Positions 17,036 to 25,409 of a stretch of DNA of 64,000 bases are shown one piece after another. The translations under genes were made by a program, and so were the position numbers. This DNA comes from Clostridia bacterium (GTDB lineage Bacteria > Bacillota > Limnochordia > DTU080 > RSA5), in the NCBI GenBank assembly GCA_002919235.1, contig PKEX01000006.1:1-64000 (forward strand). The letters are read 5' to 3'. Position 1 is the stretch's first letter. Each line of letters begins with the position of its first letter. Below the pieces are notes generated by a model that saw only the letters and a program-made list of their open reading frames with translations, searched no databases and was not told the DNA's origin.

Positions 17036-17815
17036 TCAGCTGGGCGGTCCCGCACGGGACGCGCTCCCACCCAATTCGACCGGACCCGGGGATCCCCTGC
17101 TCCCGGCCCGTTCCGTAAAGGTGTGAAGCCCGCATTCCGTCTTGGCCCGCCCCGGCCACCGGCCGGCCCGCTCGCCGCCGTCTCCGGCTCTCGCGGTGCA
17201 CTGGACGCAGCCGAGGCTAGAGTACCCTTGATCCAGCAGGGGATTGTACGGCAGCCGGTGCTCGGCGGCGTAGCGCCAGACGTCCTTTCGTGTCCAATAC
17301 GCTAAGGGGTTGAGCTTGACGATCTCCCGGCCACTTCCGAGCCGGTGAAGCTCCACCGGCTCCACCGAAGCCCGGGTGGGCGACTGGTCTCTCCGGAGCG
17401 AGGTGATCCAGCAGTCCAGCCCCTCCAGGGCCTTGGCCATGGGCTCGACCTTGCGCAAGGAGCAGCACAGGTCCGGATCCCGCTCCCAAAGGCGCGGGCC
17501 GTACTGCTCGGCCTGCTCCTCCGGCGACAGGCGGGGCGCCACGGTGCGGACGGGGAGGGAGAACGCCCGCTCTACCTCCTCTTTCAGGCGGTACGTCTCG
17601 GGAAAGAGATACCCGGTGTCGATGAAGAGCACGGGGATGGAGAGCCCGAGGCGGTGGGCCATGTGGATCAAGACGATCCCGCCGGGGCCCCCGAAACTGC
17701 ACGAGATGGCCACCCGGCCGGAAAAGGTGTCCGCTCCCCAGCGGAGCAGCGTCTCGGGGGAGGCGCCGGAGAAGCGTTCCCGGGCGTTTCGCACCGCGGC
17801 TCGCACGTCCCCCAT
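17036..17815 (-). CDS. cysH: Adenylyl-sulfate (APS) reductase
   Basis: This 259-aa thioredoxin-dependent reductase turns activated sulfate into sulfite. It has the PP-loop-like SCSFGGPGG, the nucleophile motif KTECGLH, and the paired CC (DLCCSLRKVEP) plus CVQC Cys ligands of a [4Fe-4S] cluster, which mark APS rather than PAPS reductases. No APS kinase is nearby, consistent with direct APS use. Start ATG 17815 has GGGAGG 8 nt upstream; the track adds 55 upstream codons that overlap sat. It is 5 nt downstream of sat, so probably one operon. Confidence 0.95.
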   Translation of the reverse strand: MGDVRAAVRNARERFSGASPETLLRWGADTFSGRVAISCSFGGPGGIVLIHMAHRLGLSIPVLFIDTGYLFPETYRLKEEVERAFSLPVRTVAPRLSPEEQAEQYGPRLWERDPDLCCSLRKVEPMAKALEGLDCWITSLRRDQSPTRASVEPVELHRLGSGREIVKLNPLAYWTRKDVWRYAAEHRLPYNPLLDQGYSSLGCVQCTARAGDGGERAGRWPGRAKTECGLHTFTERAGSRGSPGPVELGGSASRAGPPS

Positions 17816-17820
17816 CCCGT

Positions 17821-19014
17821 TCACCTCCCGGCTCCCGCCCGGCTCTGCGCCGCGCTGGCCAGGAGCACTTCGGCCACCTCTGGCCGGGTGAACTCCTCCG
17901 GCAGCCTTTCGCCCCGGCGCAGGAGCTCGCGCACGCGGGTGCCGCTCAGGGCGACGCGGCTCCCGCTGCCGTGGGGGCACGTCCTGGCCGTTGCCATCCC
18001 GCCGCAGGCCCGGCAGTAGAAGGCGTGATCGAACTTCAAAGGGATGATGCCCAGCTCTTCCGGGGTGAAGCGGTCAAAGATCCGCTGGGCGTCGAAGGTG
18101 CCGTAGAAGCTGCCGACCCCCGCGTGGTCGCGGCCCACGATGAAGTGGGTGCAGCCGTAGTTCTTGCGGCAGAGCGCGTGGAACACCGCTTCCCTGGGCC
18201 CCGCGTACCGCATGCTCGCGGGAAACGCGGCCAGCAGCACCCGCTCCTTGGGAAAGTAGCCGTCGATCAACCGGAGATAGCAGCGAAAGCGGGTCGGCGC
18301 GTCGAGATCGTCCTCCTTGGTCGCCCCCGCCAGGGGATGGATGAGGAGGCCGTCCACCATCTCCAGGGCGCACTTTTGGAGGTACTCGTGGGCCCGGTGA
18401 ATAGGATTCCGGGTCTGAAAGGCGACGACGGTCCGCCAGCCCCGCTCGCGGAAGAGGCGGCGGGTCTGCCGGGGCCAGAGGAAGTACGGCGCGAGGTCGC
18501 CTTCCTCTTCCAGCGCCAGGTCGAGGACGGTGACGGGACCGGCTACGTACCAGTCGCCTTGTTCAAGAAGGGCCTGCACCCCGGGATGGCGGGTGTCGGT
18601 GGTGCCGTAGACCTGGAAGGCCTCCTCATTCTTGTCCGGCCGGTAGACCTCCTCGACGTCGACCACGGCCACCCGCCGGCCGCGGTAAGCCAGGGCCACT
18701 TGCCCACAGCCGCGGAGCCTCGCGGCGTCGTCGCCGCTCACCGGCAGCGTGACGGGGAGGGGCCAGACCAGGCCGCTGGCCAGCCGCATCTCGTGGACGA
18801 CCCGGTGGTAGTCGGCTCGGCCCATAAAGCCCGTGAGGGGACTGTAGGCGCCCATTCCCAGCATCCGCAGGTCGGACAAGACCCTCCGGTCCACGGAGAG
18901 CGTGGGCAGTGAGGCCGCCTTGGCCTTCAGGTCGGCGAGGCGGTCCGGCGGCGGAATCCTTTCGACCAGCTCGCCCCCGTGGGGTGCCGCCGCACGGGCA
19001 GGCAGCCATGACAT
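17821..19014 (-). CDS. sat: ATP sulfurylase
   Basis: This 397-aa enzyme makes APS from sulfate and ATP. QTRNPIHRAHEYL carries the HxxH nucleotide motif, GRDHAGVG the conserved loop, and CRACGGMATARTCPHG a zinc-binding site typical of bacterial and archaeal Sat. The track ORF runs 179 codons upstream into non-coding sequence; the real start is MSWLPARAA. Directly upstream of cysH, it forms a minimal assimilatory sulfate pathway. I saw no SAM riboswitch or T-box in the roughly 220 bp upstream. Confidence 0.96.
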   Translation of the reverse strand: MSWLPARAAAPHGGELVERIPPPDRLADLKAKAASLPTLSVDRRVLSDLRMLGMGAYSPLTGFMGRADYHRVVHEMRLASGLVWPLPVTLPVSGDDAARLRGCGQVALAYRGRRVAVVDVEEVYRPDKNEEAFQVYGTTDTRHPGVQALLEQGDWYVAGPVTVLDLALEEEGDLAPYFLWPRQTRRLFRERGWRTVVAFQTRNPIHRAHEYLQKCALEMVDGLLIHPLAGATKEDDLDAPTRFRCYLRLIDGYFPKERVLLAAFPASMRYAGPREAVFHALCRKNYGCTHFIVGRDHAGVGSFYGTFDAQRIFDRFTPEELGIIPLKFDHAFYCRACGGMATARTCPHGSGSRVALSGTRVRELLRRGERLPEEFTRPEVAEVLLASAAQSRAGAGR

Positions 19015-19236
19015 GAGCAAAACCCCCCGAATCCGAGTGCCGTCATCCGTCTCATGGTATGAGCGGGAGCGCCGCCTGTGAGCGAAGCGGCGATTTCGGC
19101 CGGGCGATGAAAGGAGTTTGGGCGGCGCCGTCGAGAAGTATTGCGGCGCCGGCCGGCCCGGCGCTGCGGCGGGCGGCACGCGGCCACGGCGGGCAGCGTA
19201 GCATGAGGGGATCCCATCAGAAAGGTGAGTTTGCCG

Positions 19237-19452
19237 GTGACCTCGACGACCGCAGCCATCCACTGCCTGGTGTGCAACCGGCCTGTCGCGGACCCCCTTT
19301 GGATCCTGGGCGCCGCGGTGTGCGACCGGTGCGAAGAGCTCTTGGTGGCCACCGGGGCGGACGACCCCGGCTACGACCGTTTCGTGGAGCGGTTTCGCCA
19401 TTTTTGGCACGGCCTCGCCGCGGCGGCCGGGTCCTCCGAGGCGCGGCAGTAG
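19237..19452 (+). CDS. csfB: Gin-type anti-sigma-G protein
   Basis: This zinc-finger protein of about 71 aa has two CxxC pairs (CLVC and CDRC) spaced as in Gin/CsfB, followed by the family's D-P-x-Y and W pattern (GADDPGYDRFVERFRHFWHGL). In B. subtilis Gin holds sigma-G (and sigma-E) inactive during sporulation, and csfB lies directly upstream of the yaaO/tmk region, as here. GTG 19237 has AAAGGTGA at 8 nt. A terminator follows. This supports sporulation capacity. Confidence 0.85.
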   Translation: MTSTTAAIHCLVCNRPVADPLWILGAAVCDRCEELLVATGADDPGYDRFVERFRHFWHGLAAAAGSSEARQ

Positions 19453-19489
19453 CTCGCGGCCGGGTCCCGTGAGAGTGCGGGGCGGAGGA

Positions 19490-19526
19490 GGGAACGCGCC
19501 AGCGGCTCCCGCGCGTTCCCTTTCTT
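19490..19526 (+). terminator. Intrinsic terminator of csfB
   Basis: A ten-base perfect stem GGGAACGCGC/GCGCGTTCCC has an 11-nt loop, followed by TTTCTT. It ends just before the start of the decarboxylase-like gene, which suggests csfB is transcribed separately. Confidence 0.88.
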
Positions 19527-19549
19527 GGTTTATGGGGGATCGATGGAAC

Positions 19550-21025
19550 ATGGCCGATCGCGAGGATCTCCGGGAGAGCCCGGGCCTTGGGTTTCTGGCG
19601 GGTCTGCGCCGCTACGTGGAGCGGGCGGTGGTCCGGTTTCACACGCCCGGCCACCGGGGAGGGAGGTGGGTCCACCCCGGTTGGGCCCGCTCCGTGGGGC
19701 GCGACGCCCTGGCCCTCGACATGTCGGACGTGCTGGAAGGCCCGCGAGGTCCCGGCGACTGGGCAGGAGAGCTGCGGCGGGCGGAGGAGCGGGCGGCGCG
19801 CCTCTTCGGCGCACAGGCCAGCCGCTTTCTGGTGAACGGCACGTCCGGCGGGATTCACGCCGCCGTCTTTGCCCTGGCCGCCGGGGGAGAAGTGCTGCTT
19901 TCCCGGGCCAGCCACATCTCGGTCTACGCTGCCGCCACCCTCGCCCGGGCGACGCCGCGCGACGCGGCCCCGGTCTACGATGCCGAGTGGGACATCCCGG
20001 GGCCGCCGGGAGCAGCAGCGCTGGCCGAAAGTTTGCCTCTCCGCCGTCCCGGGCTGGTCTTTGTCACTTATCCTGACTACTACGGCCTGGCCGTGGACGG
20101 GCGGGAGCTGGTGGAGAGGGCAAGAGGCCTTCCCGTCCTGGCGGATGAAGCCCACGGCGCCCACTTCCGCTTCTGTCCCGGCGCTCCTGAGCCGGCGCTG
20201 GAGTGGGGGGCGGCGGTGTCCGTTCAGAGCACCCACAAGATGCTAGCGGCGCTCACCCAGGCGTCCATGCTGCACGTGGGCGAGAGGGGGAAGGAGCTCC
20301 TGGGCCGCATCGACCGCGCCCTATCGCTCTTTCAAACCACCAGCCCGTCGCCGCTTCTCTTGGCCTCTCTCGAGGCCGCCGCCGAGCAGGCCGCCGAGGA
20401 GGGGCGCAGGAGCTGGGCCCGGGCCGTGGAGCTCGCGGAATGGGCGCGCGCCCGCATCGAACGGGCCACGCCGTTCCGCTGCCTGTCCCCGCAGGACGCG
20501 CGCGAGCGCTGGAATGCCCGGCTCGATCCGGCCCGGCTGGTGGTGAATGTAGCCGTCGCGGGGTGGACAGGCCTTGAGGCGGCCCGGATCCTGCGGCACG
20601 ATTGGCGGGTGCAGGTGGAGATGGGAAACCAGCGCGCCGTCGTCCTCCTTTTTACGCCGGGCAATACGGCGGAGGACGTGGAGCGCCTGGTGCAGGCCTT
20701 AGAGGACCTGGGCCGAAGGCGGAGCCGCTCCCGGGCGCCGGCGGCGCTCCCGCCTCCCGGCGCGCCCCCCAGGAGGATGCTTCCCTGGGAGGCGGTGAGT
20801 GCGCCCACCGCCTGGGTGCCGCTGAAGGAGAGCGTCGGGAAGATCGCGGCCGAAACCGTCTGCACCTACCCTCCCGGCATCCCCGTCATCGTTCCGGGGG
20901 AAGAGGTGACGCCTGAGGTCGTCGAATACCTGGAGCACGCCGCCGCCCGCGGCTGGGAGATGCGGGGCCCGGCGCACAAGGACGCGGCGCGGCTCGGCGT
21001 GGTCGAGGAATCTGGGGTACAATGA
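19550..21025 (+). CDS. Orn/Lys/Arg decarboxylase-family PLP enzyme (YaaO-like)
   Basis: This fold-type I PLP protein of about 491 aa has HTPGHRGG at the N-terminus, VNGTSGGIHA, DEAHGAHF and the Schiff-base lysine in STHKMLAALTQASML, then a C-terminal domain with CTYPPGIPVIVPGEEVT. It resembles B. subtilis YaaO/arginine decarboxylase SpeA-like proteins lacking the N-terminal wing domain, so it may decarboxylate arginine, lysine or ornithine; substrate is unresolved. Start is uncertain: ATG 19532 and ATG 19550 are both possible. Its stop overlaps the first ATG of the next ORF. Confidence 0.9.
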   Translation: MADREDLRESPGLGFLAGLRRYVERAVVRFHTPGHRGGRWVHPGWARSVGRDALALDMSDVLEGPRGPGDWAGELRRAEERAARLFGAQASRFLVNGTSGGIHAAVFALAAGGEVLLSRASHISVYAAATLARATPRDAAPVYDAEWDIPGPPGAAALAESLPLRRPGLVFVTYPDYYGLAVDGRELVERARGLPVLADEAHGAHFRFCPGAPEPALEWGAAVSVQSTHKMLAALTQASMLHVGERGKELLGRIDRALSLFQTTSPSPLLLASLEAAAEQAAEEGRRSWARAVELAEWARARIERATPFRCLSPQDARERWNARLDPARLVVNVAVAGWTGLEAARILRHDWRVQVEMGNQRAVVLLFTPGNTAEDVERLVQALEDLGRRRSRSRAPAALPPPGAPPRRMLPWEAVSAPTAWVPLKESVGKIAAETVCTYPPGIPVIVPGEEVTPEVVEYLEHAAARGWEMRGPAHKDAARLGVVEESGVQ

Positions 21026-21057
21026 ACGGGAACTGCTCCGCCGGGAGGCGTGATCCC

Positions 21058-22485
21058 TTGCGTCAACAGGAGATCGTCGACGATCTGGACCAGCTGCTGG
21101 AGGTCCTCCCCGGCCCGATCCGGGCCGCGCTGGAGCGCCGGCCGGACCTATCGGGGCTCATCGAAGTGGTGATGGATCTGGGCCGGCTTCCCCAAGCCCG
21201 CTTCGCTTCGGGGTTTGAGTTCTTGAGCGAGCACCCCGTGACGGCGGAACACTTGGAGCACGTCCTGCGGAGGACGGGCGGCTTCGGTCCGGACAACCGC
21301 GCCGGCATCGAGCGGACGCTGCACCGCATCTCGGCCATCCGCAACCGCGCCGGCCGCGTGGTGGGGATCACCTGCCGCATCGGCCGGGCGGTCTTCGGCA
21401 CGCTGGACATCGTGCGGGACGTGGTCGAGCTGGACAAGAGCGTGCTGTTCGTAGGCCGTCCGGGCATCGGGAAAACCACCATGCTCCGGGAGTTCGCTCG
21501 CGTCCTCGCGGACGAGCTGCACAAGCGGGTGATCATCGTCGACACCTCCAACGAGATCGCGGGGGACGGTGACATCCCGCACCCTGCCATCGGCAGCGCC
21601 CGCCGGATGCAGGTGCCGGTGACGACCACTCAGGCGGACGTGATGATCGAAGCGGTGGAGAACCACATGCCCGAGGTGATCATCGTCGACGAGATCGGGA
21701 CGGCGCTGGAGGCGGAGGCGGCCCGGACCATCGCCGAGCGGGGCGTGCGGCTCATCGGCACCGCTCACGGCAACACCCTGGAAAACCTGGTCTTTAACCC
21801 CACGCTCTCCGATCTCGTCGGCGGCATTCAAGCGGTGACCCTGGGCGACGAAGAGGCGAGAAAGCGCGGCACCCAGAAGACGGTGCTGGAGCGGAAAGCC
21901 CCGCCCACGTTCGACGTGCTGATCCAGATCGAAGAGAAGGACAGGCTTGCGATCTGCCGCGACGTGGCCTCGGCGGTCGACCGGATCGTCCGGGGCCTGC
22001 CGCCGCTCTTGGAGGTGCGGGTGCGCCGCCCTGACGGCCGCGTCGACGTGGTGAGGGACGCCTCTGAGGACCGGGCGGCCGAGCCGGCCGCAGGGGAACT
22101 GCCCGGGCGCGGCCGGCGGGGGGCCGCAAGCGAGCCCGTCCGCGTTCCCGCCGGGCGACGGCCCATACGCATCTTCCCGTATGCGGTCAGCCGCAACCGG
22201 CTGGAGCGGGCCATCCGGGAGAGCCCTCTCGACATCGAGGTGACCGGGACGTTCCACGACGCCGACATGATCCTCACCTTAAAGGGACAGTACCGCAGGA
22301 TGCCAAAACGCTTGAAAGAGGCGGAGCAAAAGGGGCTTCCCATCCGGTTGATCCGGTCCAACACGGTCCACCAGATTCAAGCGTTCATCGACGATCTCGC
22401 GGAGGAGCTCGAGGAGACAAGCCCCGGGCGCGAGCCGGAGGGGATCCGGCAACCCGCCGGTGACGCGGGAAGGAGATGGAAGTGA
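21058..22485 (+). CDS. Ycf45/SpoIIIAA-like P-loop ATPase with R3H/KH-like C-terminus
   Basis: A protein of about 475 aa. After an N-terminal domain (DDLDQLLEVLPGPIRAALERR) comes a RecA/SpoIIIAA-type ATPase with Walker A GRPGIGKTTMLREFA, VDTSNEIAGDGDIPHPAIG, Walker B VIIVDEIGT and GTAHGNTLENLV. The C-terminus (RIFPYAVSRNRLERAI to KGLPIRLIRSNTVHQIQAFI) matches the nucleic-acid-binding tail of the Ycf45 family. TTG 21058 has GGGAGG 9 nt upstream; the track ATG 21022 overlaps the previous stop. The location between yaaO-like and tmk differs from Bacillus. Function is unknown, probably on single-stranded nucleic acid. Confidence 0.85.
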   Translation: MRQQEIVDDLDQLLEVLPGPIRAALERRPDLSGLIEVVMDLGRLPQARFASGFEFLSEHPVTAEHLEHVLRRTGGFGPDNRAGIERTLHRISAIRNRAGRVVGITCRIGRAVFGTLDIVRDVVELDKSVLFVGRPGIGKTTMLREFARVLADELHKRVIIVDTSNEIAGDGDIPHPAIGSARRMQVPVTTTQADVMIEAVENHMPEVIIVDEIGTALEAEAARTIAERGVRLIGTAHGNTLENLVFNPTLSDLVGGIQAVTLGDEEARKRGTQKTVLERKAPPTFDVLIQIEEKDRLAICRDVASAVDRIVRGLPPLLEVRVRRPDGRVDVVRDASEDRAAEPAAGELPGRGRRGAASEPVRVPAGRRPIRIFPYAVSRNRLERAIRESPLDIEVTGTFHDADMILTLKGQYRRMPKRLKEAEQKGLPIRLIRSNTVHQIQAFIDDLAEELEETSPGREPEGIRQPAGDAGRRWK

Positions 22486-23123
22486 AGGGCGCGCTGATCA
22501 CGTTCGAGGGGATCGACGCCTGCGGCAAGTCGACGCAGGCCTCCCTGCTGGTCCGGGCACTCGAGGCCCGGGGGGTGCCGGTGGTGCACACCCGGGAGCC
22601 CGGCGGCACCGAGCTGGGCCGGGAGATCCGCCGGCTGGTCCTTTACTCGCAGCGGGCGGAGATCCCCGCCGTCGCCGAGGCGCTGTTGATGGCGGCGGAC
22701 AGGGCAGATCACGTGGAACGGGTCGTCCTGCCCGCGCTCCGGCGCGGCCAGGTGGTGGTCTCGGAGCGCTTCGCCGACTCCACCGAGGCCTATCAGGGAT
22801 ACGGCGGCCAGGTGCCCCTGGAGGTGATCCGCTGCCTCAACGCCATCGCGACCCGGGGCCTTGAGCCTACGGTCACGTTCTTGCTGGACCTGGATCCCGA
22901 GGAAGCGGCCCGGCGGCGCGGCGGCCCCGCCGACCGGCTGGAGGCGAGGGATCGCACCTACCACCAGCGGGTCCGGCAGGGCTACTTGGAAATCCAGCGG
23001 AGGAGCCCGCAGCGGGTGGTGCTGGTCGACGCCTCGGCCCCGGCCGAAGAGGTGCACCGCGCGATCGTGAGGGAGCTGGAACGCCGGGAGATCCTTCCCG
23101 GCCAGGGGGGAGAAGGCCCGTGA
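22482..23123 (+). CDS. tmk: Thymidylate kinase
   Basis: This 213-aa dTMP kinase has P-loop FEGIDACGKSTQ, the DR(E/P)-like THTREPGGTELG substrate loop, SERFADSTEAYQGYG, and the lid region RRGGPADRLEARD. GTG 22482, overlapping the previous stop as GTGA and 6 nt after AAGGAG, is preferred to the track ATG 22476 that abuts the ribosome site. Its stop overlaps yaaR, so the genes are translationally coupled. Confidence 0.96.
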   Translation: MKGALITFEGIDACGKSTQASLLVRALEARGVPVVHTREPGGTELGREIRRLVLYSQRAEIPAVAEALLMAADRADHVERVVLPALRRGQVVVSERFADSTEAYQGYGGQVPLEVIRCLNAIATRGLEPTVTFLLDLDPEEAARRRGGPADRLEARDRTYHQRVRQGYLEIQRRSPQRVVLVDASAPAEEVHRAIVRELERREILPGQGGEGP

Positions 23124-23572
23124 AGGTGAGCCATTCCAAGCGGCGGCAGGCGCCGATCTCCCCGCCGAAAGGGGAGGCCAAGAGGAGCGCCGGCATTCGC
23201 CACGGCGCGTTCCTGGAGGCGCTCCAGGCCGCCGAGGCGGTGAGCGGGACGGCGCCGCCGGGGGACGCCGGTCTCGAGCCCGTGGAGGCGGCGGCGCGGG
23301 CCCTCAAGGAGTCTCCGACCTTCGAAAACCTGGTCGCGTTCAAGCAGGCGGTCAAGGAGTTCCTCAGCTCGGTCCTGGAAAAGGCTTACGTAGTCCATCA
23401 CGTGCGCAGCTTCTCCCGGCGCGGGCGTCCCAGCGTCTCCGTGCTGGTCCGCACCGTCGACGAAAAGCTGGACGAGCTGGCGCGGCTGGTCCTGGCCGGC
23501 ACCCGGGACGCCATGGCCATCGCTGCCAAGATCGACGACATCCGGGGCATCCTGCTGGACTACTTCCGCTGA
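23120..23572 (+). CDS. yaaR: DUF327 (YaaR-like) protein
   Basis: This 150-aa helical protein has TFENLVAFKQAVKEFLSSVLEKAY and VRTVDEKLDELARLVLAG matching the YaaR family found between tmk and holB in Bacillota. Function is unknown. GTG overlaps the tmk stop. yaaQ, which often sits between tmk and yaaR, is missing. Confidence 0.88.
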   Translation: MKVSHSKRRQAPISPPKGEAKRSAGIRHGAFLEALQAAEAVSGTAPPGDAGLEPVEAAARALKESPTFENLVAFKQAVKEFLSSVLEKAYVVHHVRSFSRRGRPSVSVLVRTVDEKLDELARLVLAGTRDAMAIAAKIDDIRGILLDYFR

Positions 23573-23602
23573 GCGAGCCCGGCCCACGGAAGGAGCTTTG
23601 CC

Positions 23603-24616
23603 ATGCGGTGGAGCGGCATCTACGGCCACGACGCCATCAAAGAGCACCTGCGCCGCTCGCTGGCGACGGGACGGGTGGCGCACGCGTACGCCCTGGTGGG
23701 CCCCGAAGGCGTGGGGAAGCGGGCGGTGGCCCGGCTTTTCGCCCAGGCCCTGCTCTGCTCCGGACCGGAAGGAGGGGAGCCCTGCGGCCGCTGCCGGGCC
23801 TGCCGCCAGGTGGAGAAGGGCCTCCACCCGGACGGGCATTGGATCGAACCCCGGGACGGCACCATCGGCATCGACCAAGTGAGGGAGCTCCAGCGGGAAC
23901 TGGCGCTGAAGCCGTACGAGGCCGAGCGAAAGACGGCGGTGATCGACGGCGCGGACGCGATGACCACCGCCGCCCAGAACAGCCTCCTCAAGACGCTGGA
24001 GGAACCGGCCGGCCACACGGTGATCCTGCTGGTGGCCTCGAACCCCAGCGCGCTCTTGCCCACGGTGCTCTCCCGCTGCCAGGTGCTGCGGTTTCAGCCC
24101 CTCCCCCCCGAGACGGTGGCGGCGTTCCTGGTGGACCAGGGCGTCTCCGGGGAAGCGGCGCGGGTGGCCGCCGCCTTGAGCGGCGGCAGCATCGCCAGAG
24201 CGCTGGCGGCCACAAGCCAGGACTTCCTGGAGCTTCGCCGGCGGGTAGCTTCGTGGGTGGACGCGCTCTTGGACCGGTCCCGGTCGCTGCGTTCCGTCCT
24301 GCTGGTGGGGGAAGAGCTTGAGAAAGAGCGGGAGCGGGTGGAGGATTTCCTCAATCTTTTCTTCGTCTGGCTGAGAGATCTCTTGCTGGTCCGAGAGGGC
24401 GCCGAGGCGGCGGTAGCGAACTACGACGTGTTGGCGCGCCTTAGGCAGCAGGCCAGCGCGCTGCGGTCCGAAGGGCTCGCCCGGGCGCTGGACGAGGTGG
24501 AGCGAGCCCGGACGAGACTGCGCGCCAACGCCAACTTCCGGCTCACGGTCGACGTGATGTTGACCAACGTCCAAAGGAGCCTGGCGCATGACACGAGTGG
24601 TGGGAGTCCGCTTTAA
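23603..24616 (+). CDS. holB: DNA polymerase III delta-prime subunit
   Basis: This 337-aa clamp-loader subunit has HAYALVGPEGVGKRAVARL (a P-loop with Arg after Lys, usual for delta-prime), the zinc Cys set in CGRCRAC, AAQNSLLKTLEEPAGH and LLPTVLSRCQVLRF. It overlaps the start of ricT by 29 bp. An AAGGAGC ribosome site lies 8 nt before the ATG. Confidence 0.95.
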   Translation: MRWSGIYGHDAIKEHLRRSLATGRVAHAYALVGPEGVGKRAVARLFAQALLCSGPEGGEPCGRCRACRQVEKGLHPDGHWIEPRDGTIGIDQVRELQRELALKPYEAERKTAVIDGADAMTTAAQNSLLKTLEEPAGHTVILLVASNPSALLPTVLSRCQVLRFQPLPPETVAAFLVDQGVSGEAARVAAALSGGSIARALAATSQDFLELRRRVASWVDALLDRSRSLRSVLLVGEELEKERERVEDFLNLFFVWLRDLLLVREGAEAAVANYDVLARLRQQASALRSEGLARALDEVERARTRLRANANFRLTVDVMLTNVQRSLAHDTSGGSPL

Positions 24617-25409
24617 GACGGCGGGCAAAGTATATTACTTCGATCCCGGTCCCTTAAGGGTGAAGGTGGGCTCCCGGGTGGTGGTCGAGACCGCCCGGGG
24701 CGTCGAGCTGGGCGAGGTGATCGTCCGGCCCAAAGAGGTGCCCGACGAGCTGGTCACGCAGCCCCTCAAGCGGGTGCTGCGGATCGCGACCGACGAGGAC
24801 CTCGCGGTCTGGCGCAGCAACGCCTCCCGCAAGAGAGAGGCTTTCAAGCTGTGCCAGGAGCGGATCGCCAGCCACGGCCTGCCGATGAAACTGGTCGACG
24901 TGGAGTACACTTTCGACAACAGCAAGGTGATCTTCTACTTCACGGCGGAGAAGCGGGTCGACTTTCGCGAGCTGGTGAAGGACCTGGCCCAGCGCTTTCG
25001 TTCCCGGATCGAGCTGCGGCAGATCGGCGTGAGAGACGAGGCCAAGATCCTGGGCGGGTACGGCATCTGCGGCCGGCCCCTGTGCTGCGCCACCTGGATC
25101 ACCGAGTTTGACCCCGTCTCCATCCGCCACGCCAAAGAACAAAACCTCTCGCTCAACCCGGGGAAGATCTCGGGCGTCTGCGGCCGGCTCAAGTGCTGCC
25201 TCCGGTTTGAGGCCGACACCTACCGGGAGATCAAGAGCGAGCTGCCGAAGGTGGGCGACACGGTCACCACGCCGCGGGGCAGCGGGAAAGTGGTGGACGT
25301 GCTGATCATGCGCGAGTCGGTCCTGGTGCAGCTCTCCGAGAGTGGTGAGCGGGTTGAAGTCACGGCGGAAGAGCTCAAACGCTCCGGAAAGCAGCCCGTC
25401 GGGGCCTAA
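24588..25409 (+). CDS. ricT: PSP1-domain protein RicT (YaaT)
   Basis: This 273-aa protein has the PSP1 core with GICGRPLCC and GVCGRLKCC, the Cys clusters which in the B. subtilis Ric complex (RicA-RicF-RicT) bind [4Fe-4S] clusters and promote RNase Y-dependent mRNA maturation and Spo0A phosphorelay entry. It starts inside holB. Bacillus yabA and yazA normally follow, but here rsmI overlaps directly. Confidence 0.95.
   Translation: MTRVVGVRFKTAGKVYYFDPGPLRVKVGSRVVVETARGVELGEVIVRPKEVPDELVTQPLKRVLRIATDEDLAVWRSNASRKREAFKLCQERIASHGLPMKLVDVEYTFDNSKVIFYFTAEKRVDFRELVKDLAQRFRSRIELRQIGVRDEAKILGGYGICGRPLCCATWITEFDPVSIRHAKEQNLSLNPGKISGVCGRLKCCLRFEADTYREIKSELPKVGDTVTTPRGSGKVVDVLIMRESVLVQLSESGERVEVTAEELKRSGKQPVGA

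Noticed and set aside
19015-19236. SAM riboswitch or T-box upstream of sat
   Set aside because: No SAM-I core, T-box motif or convincing terminator was found in this stretch.
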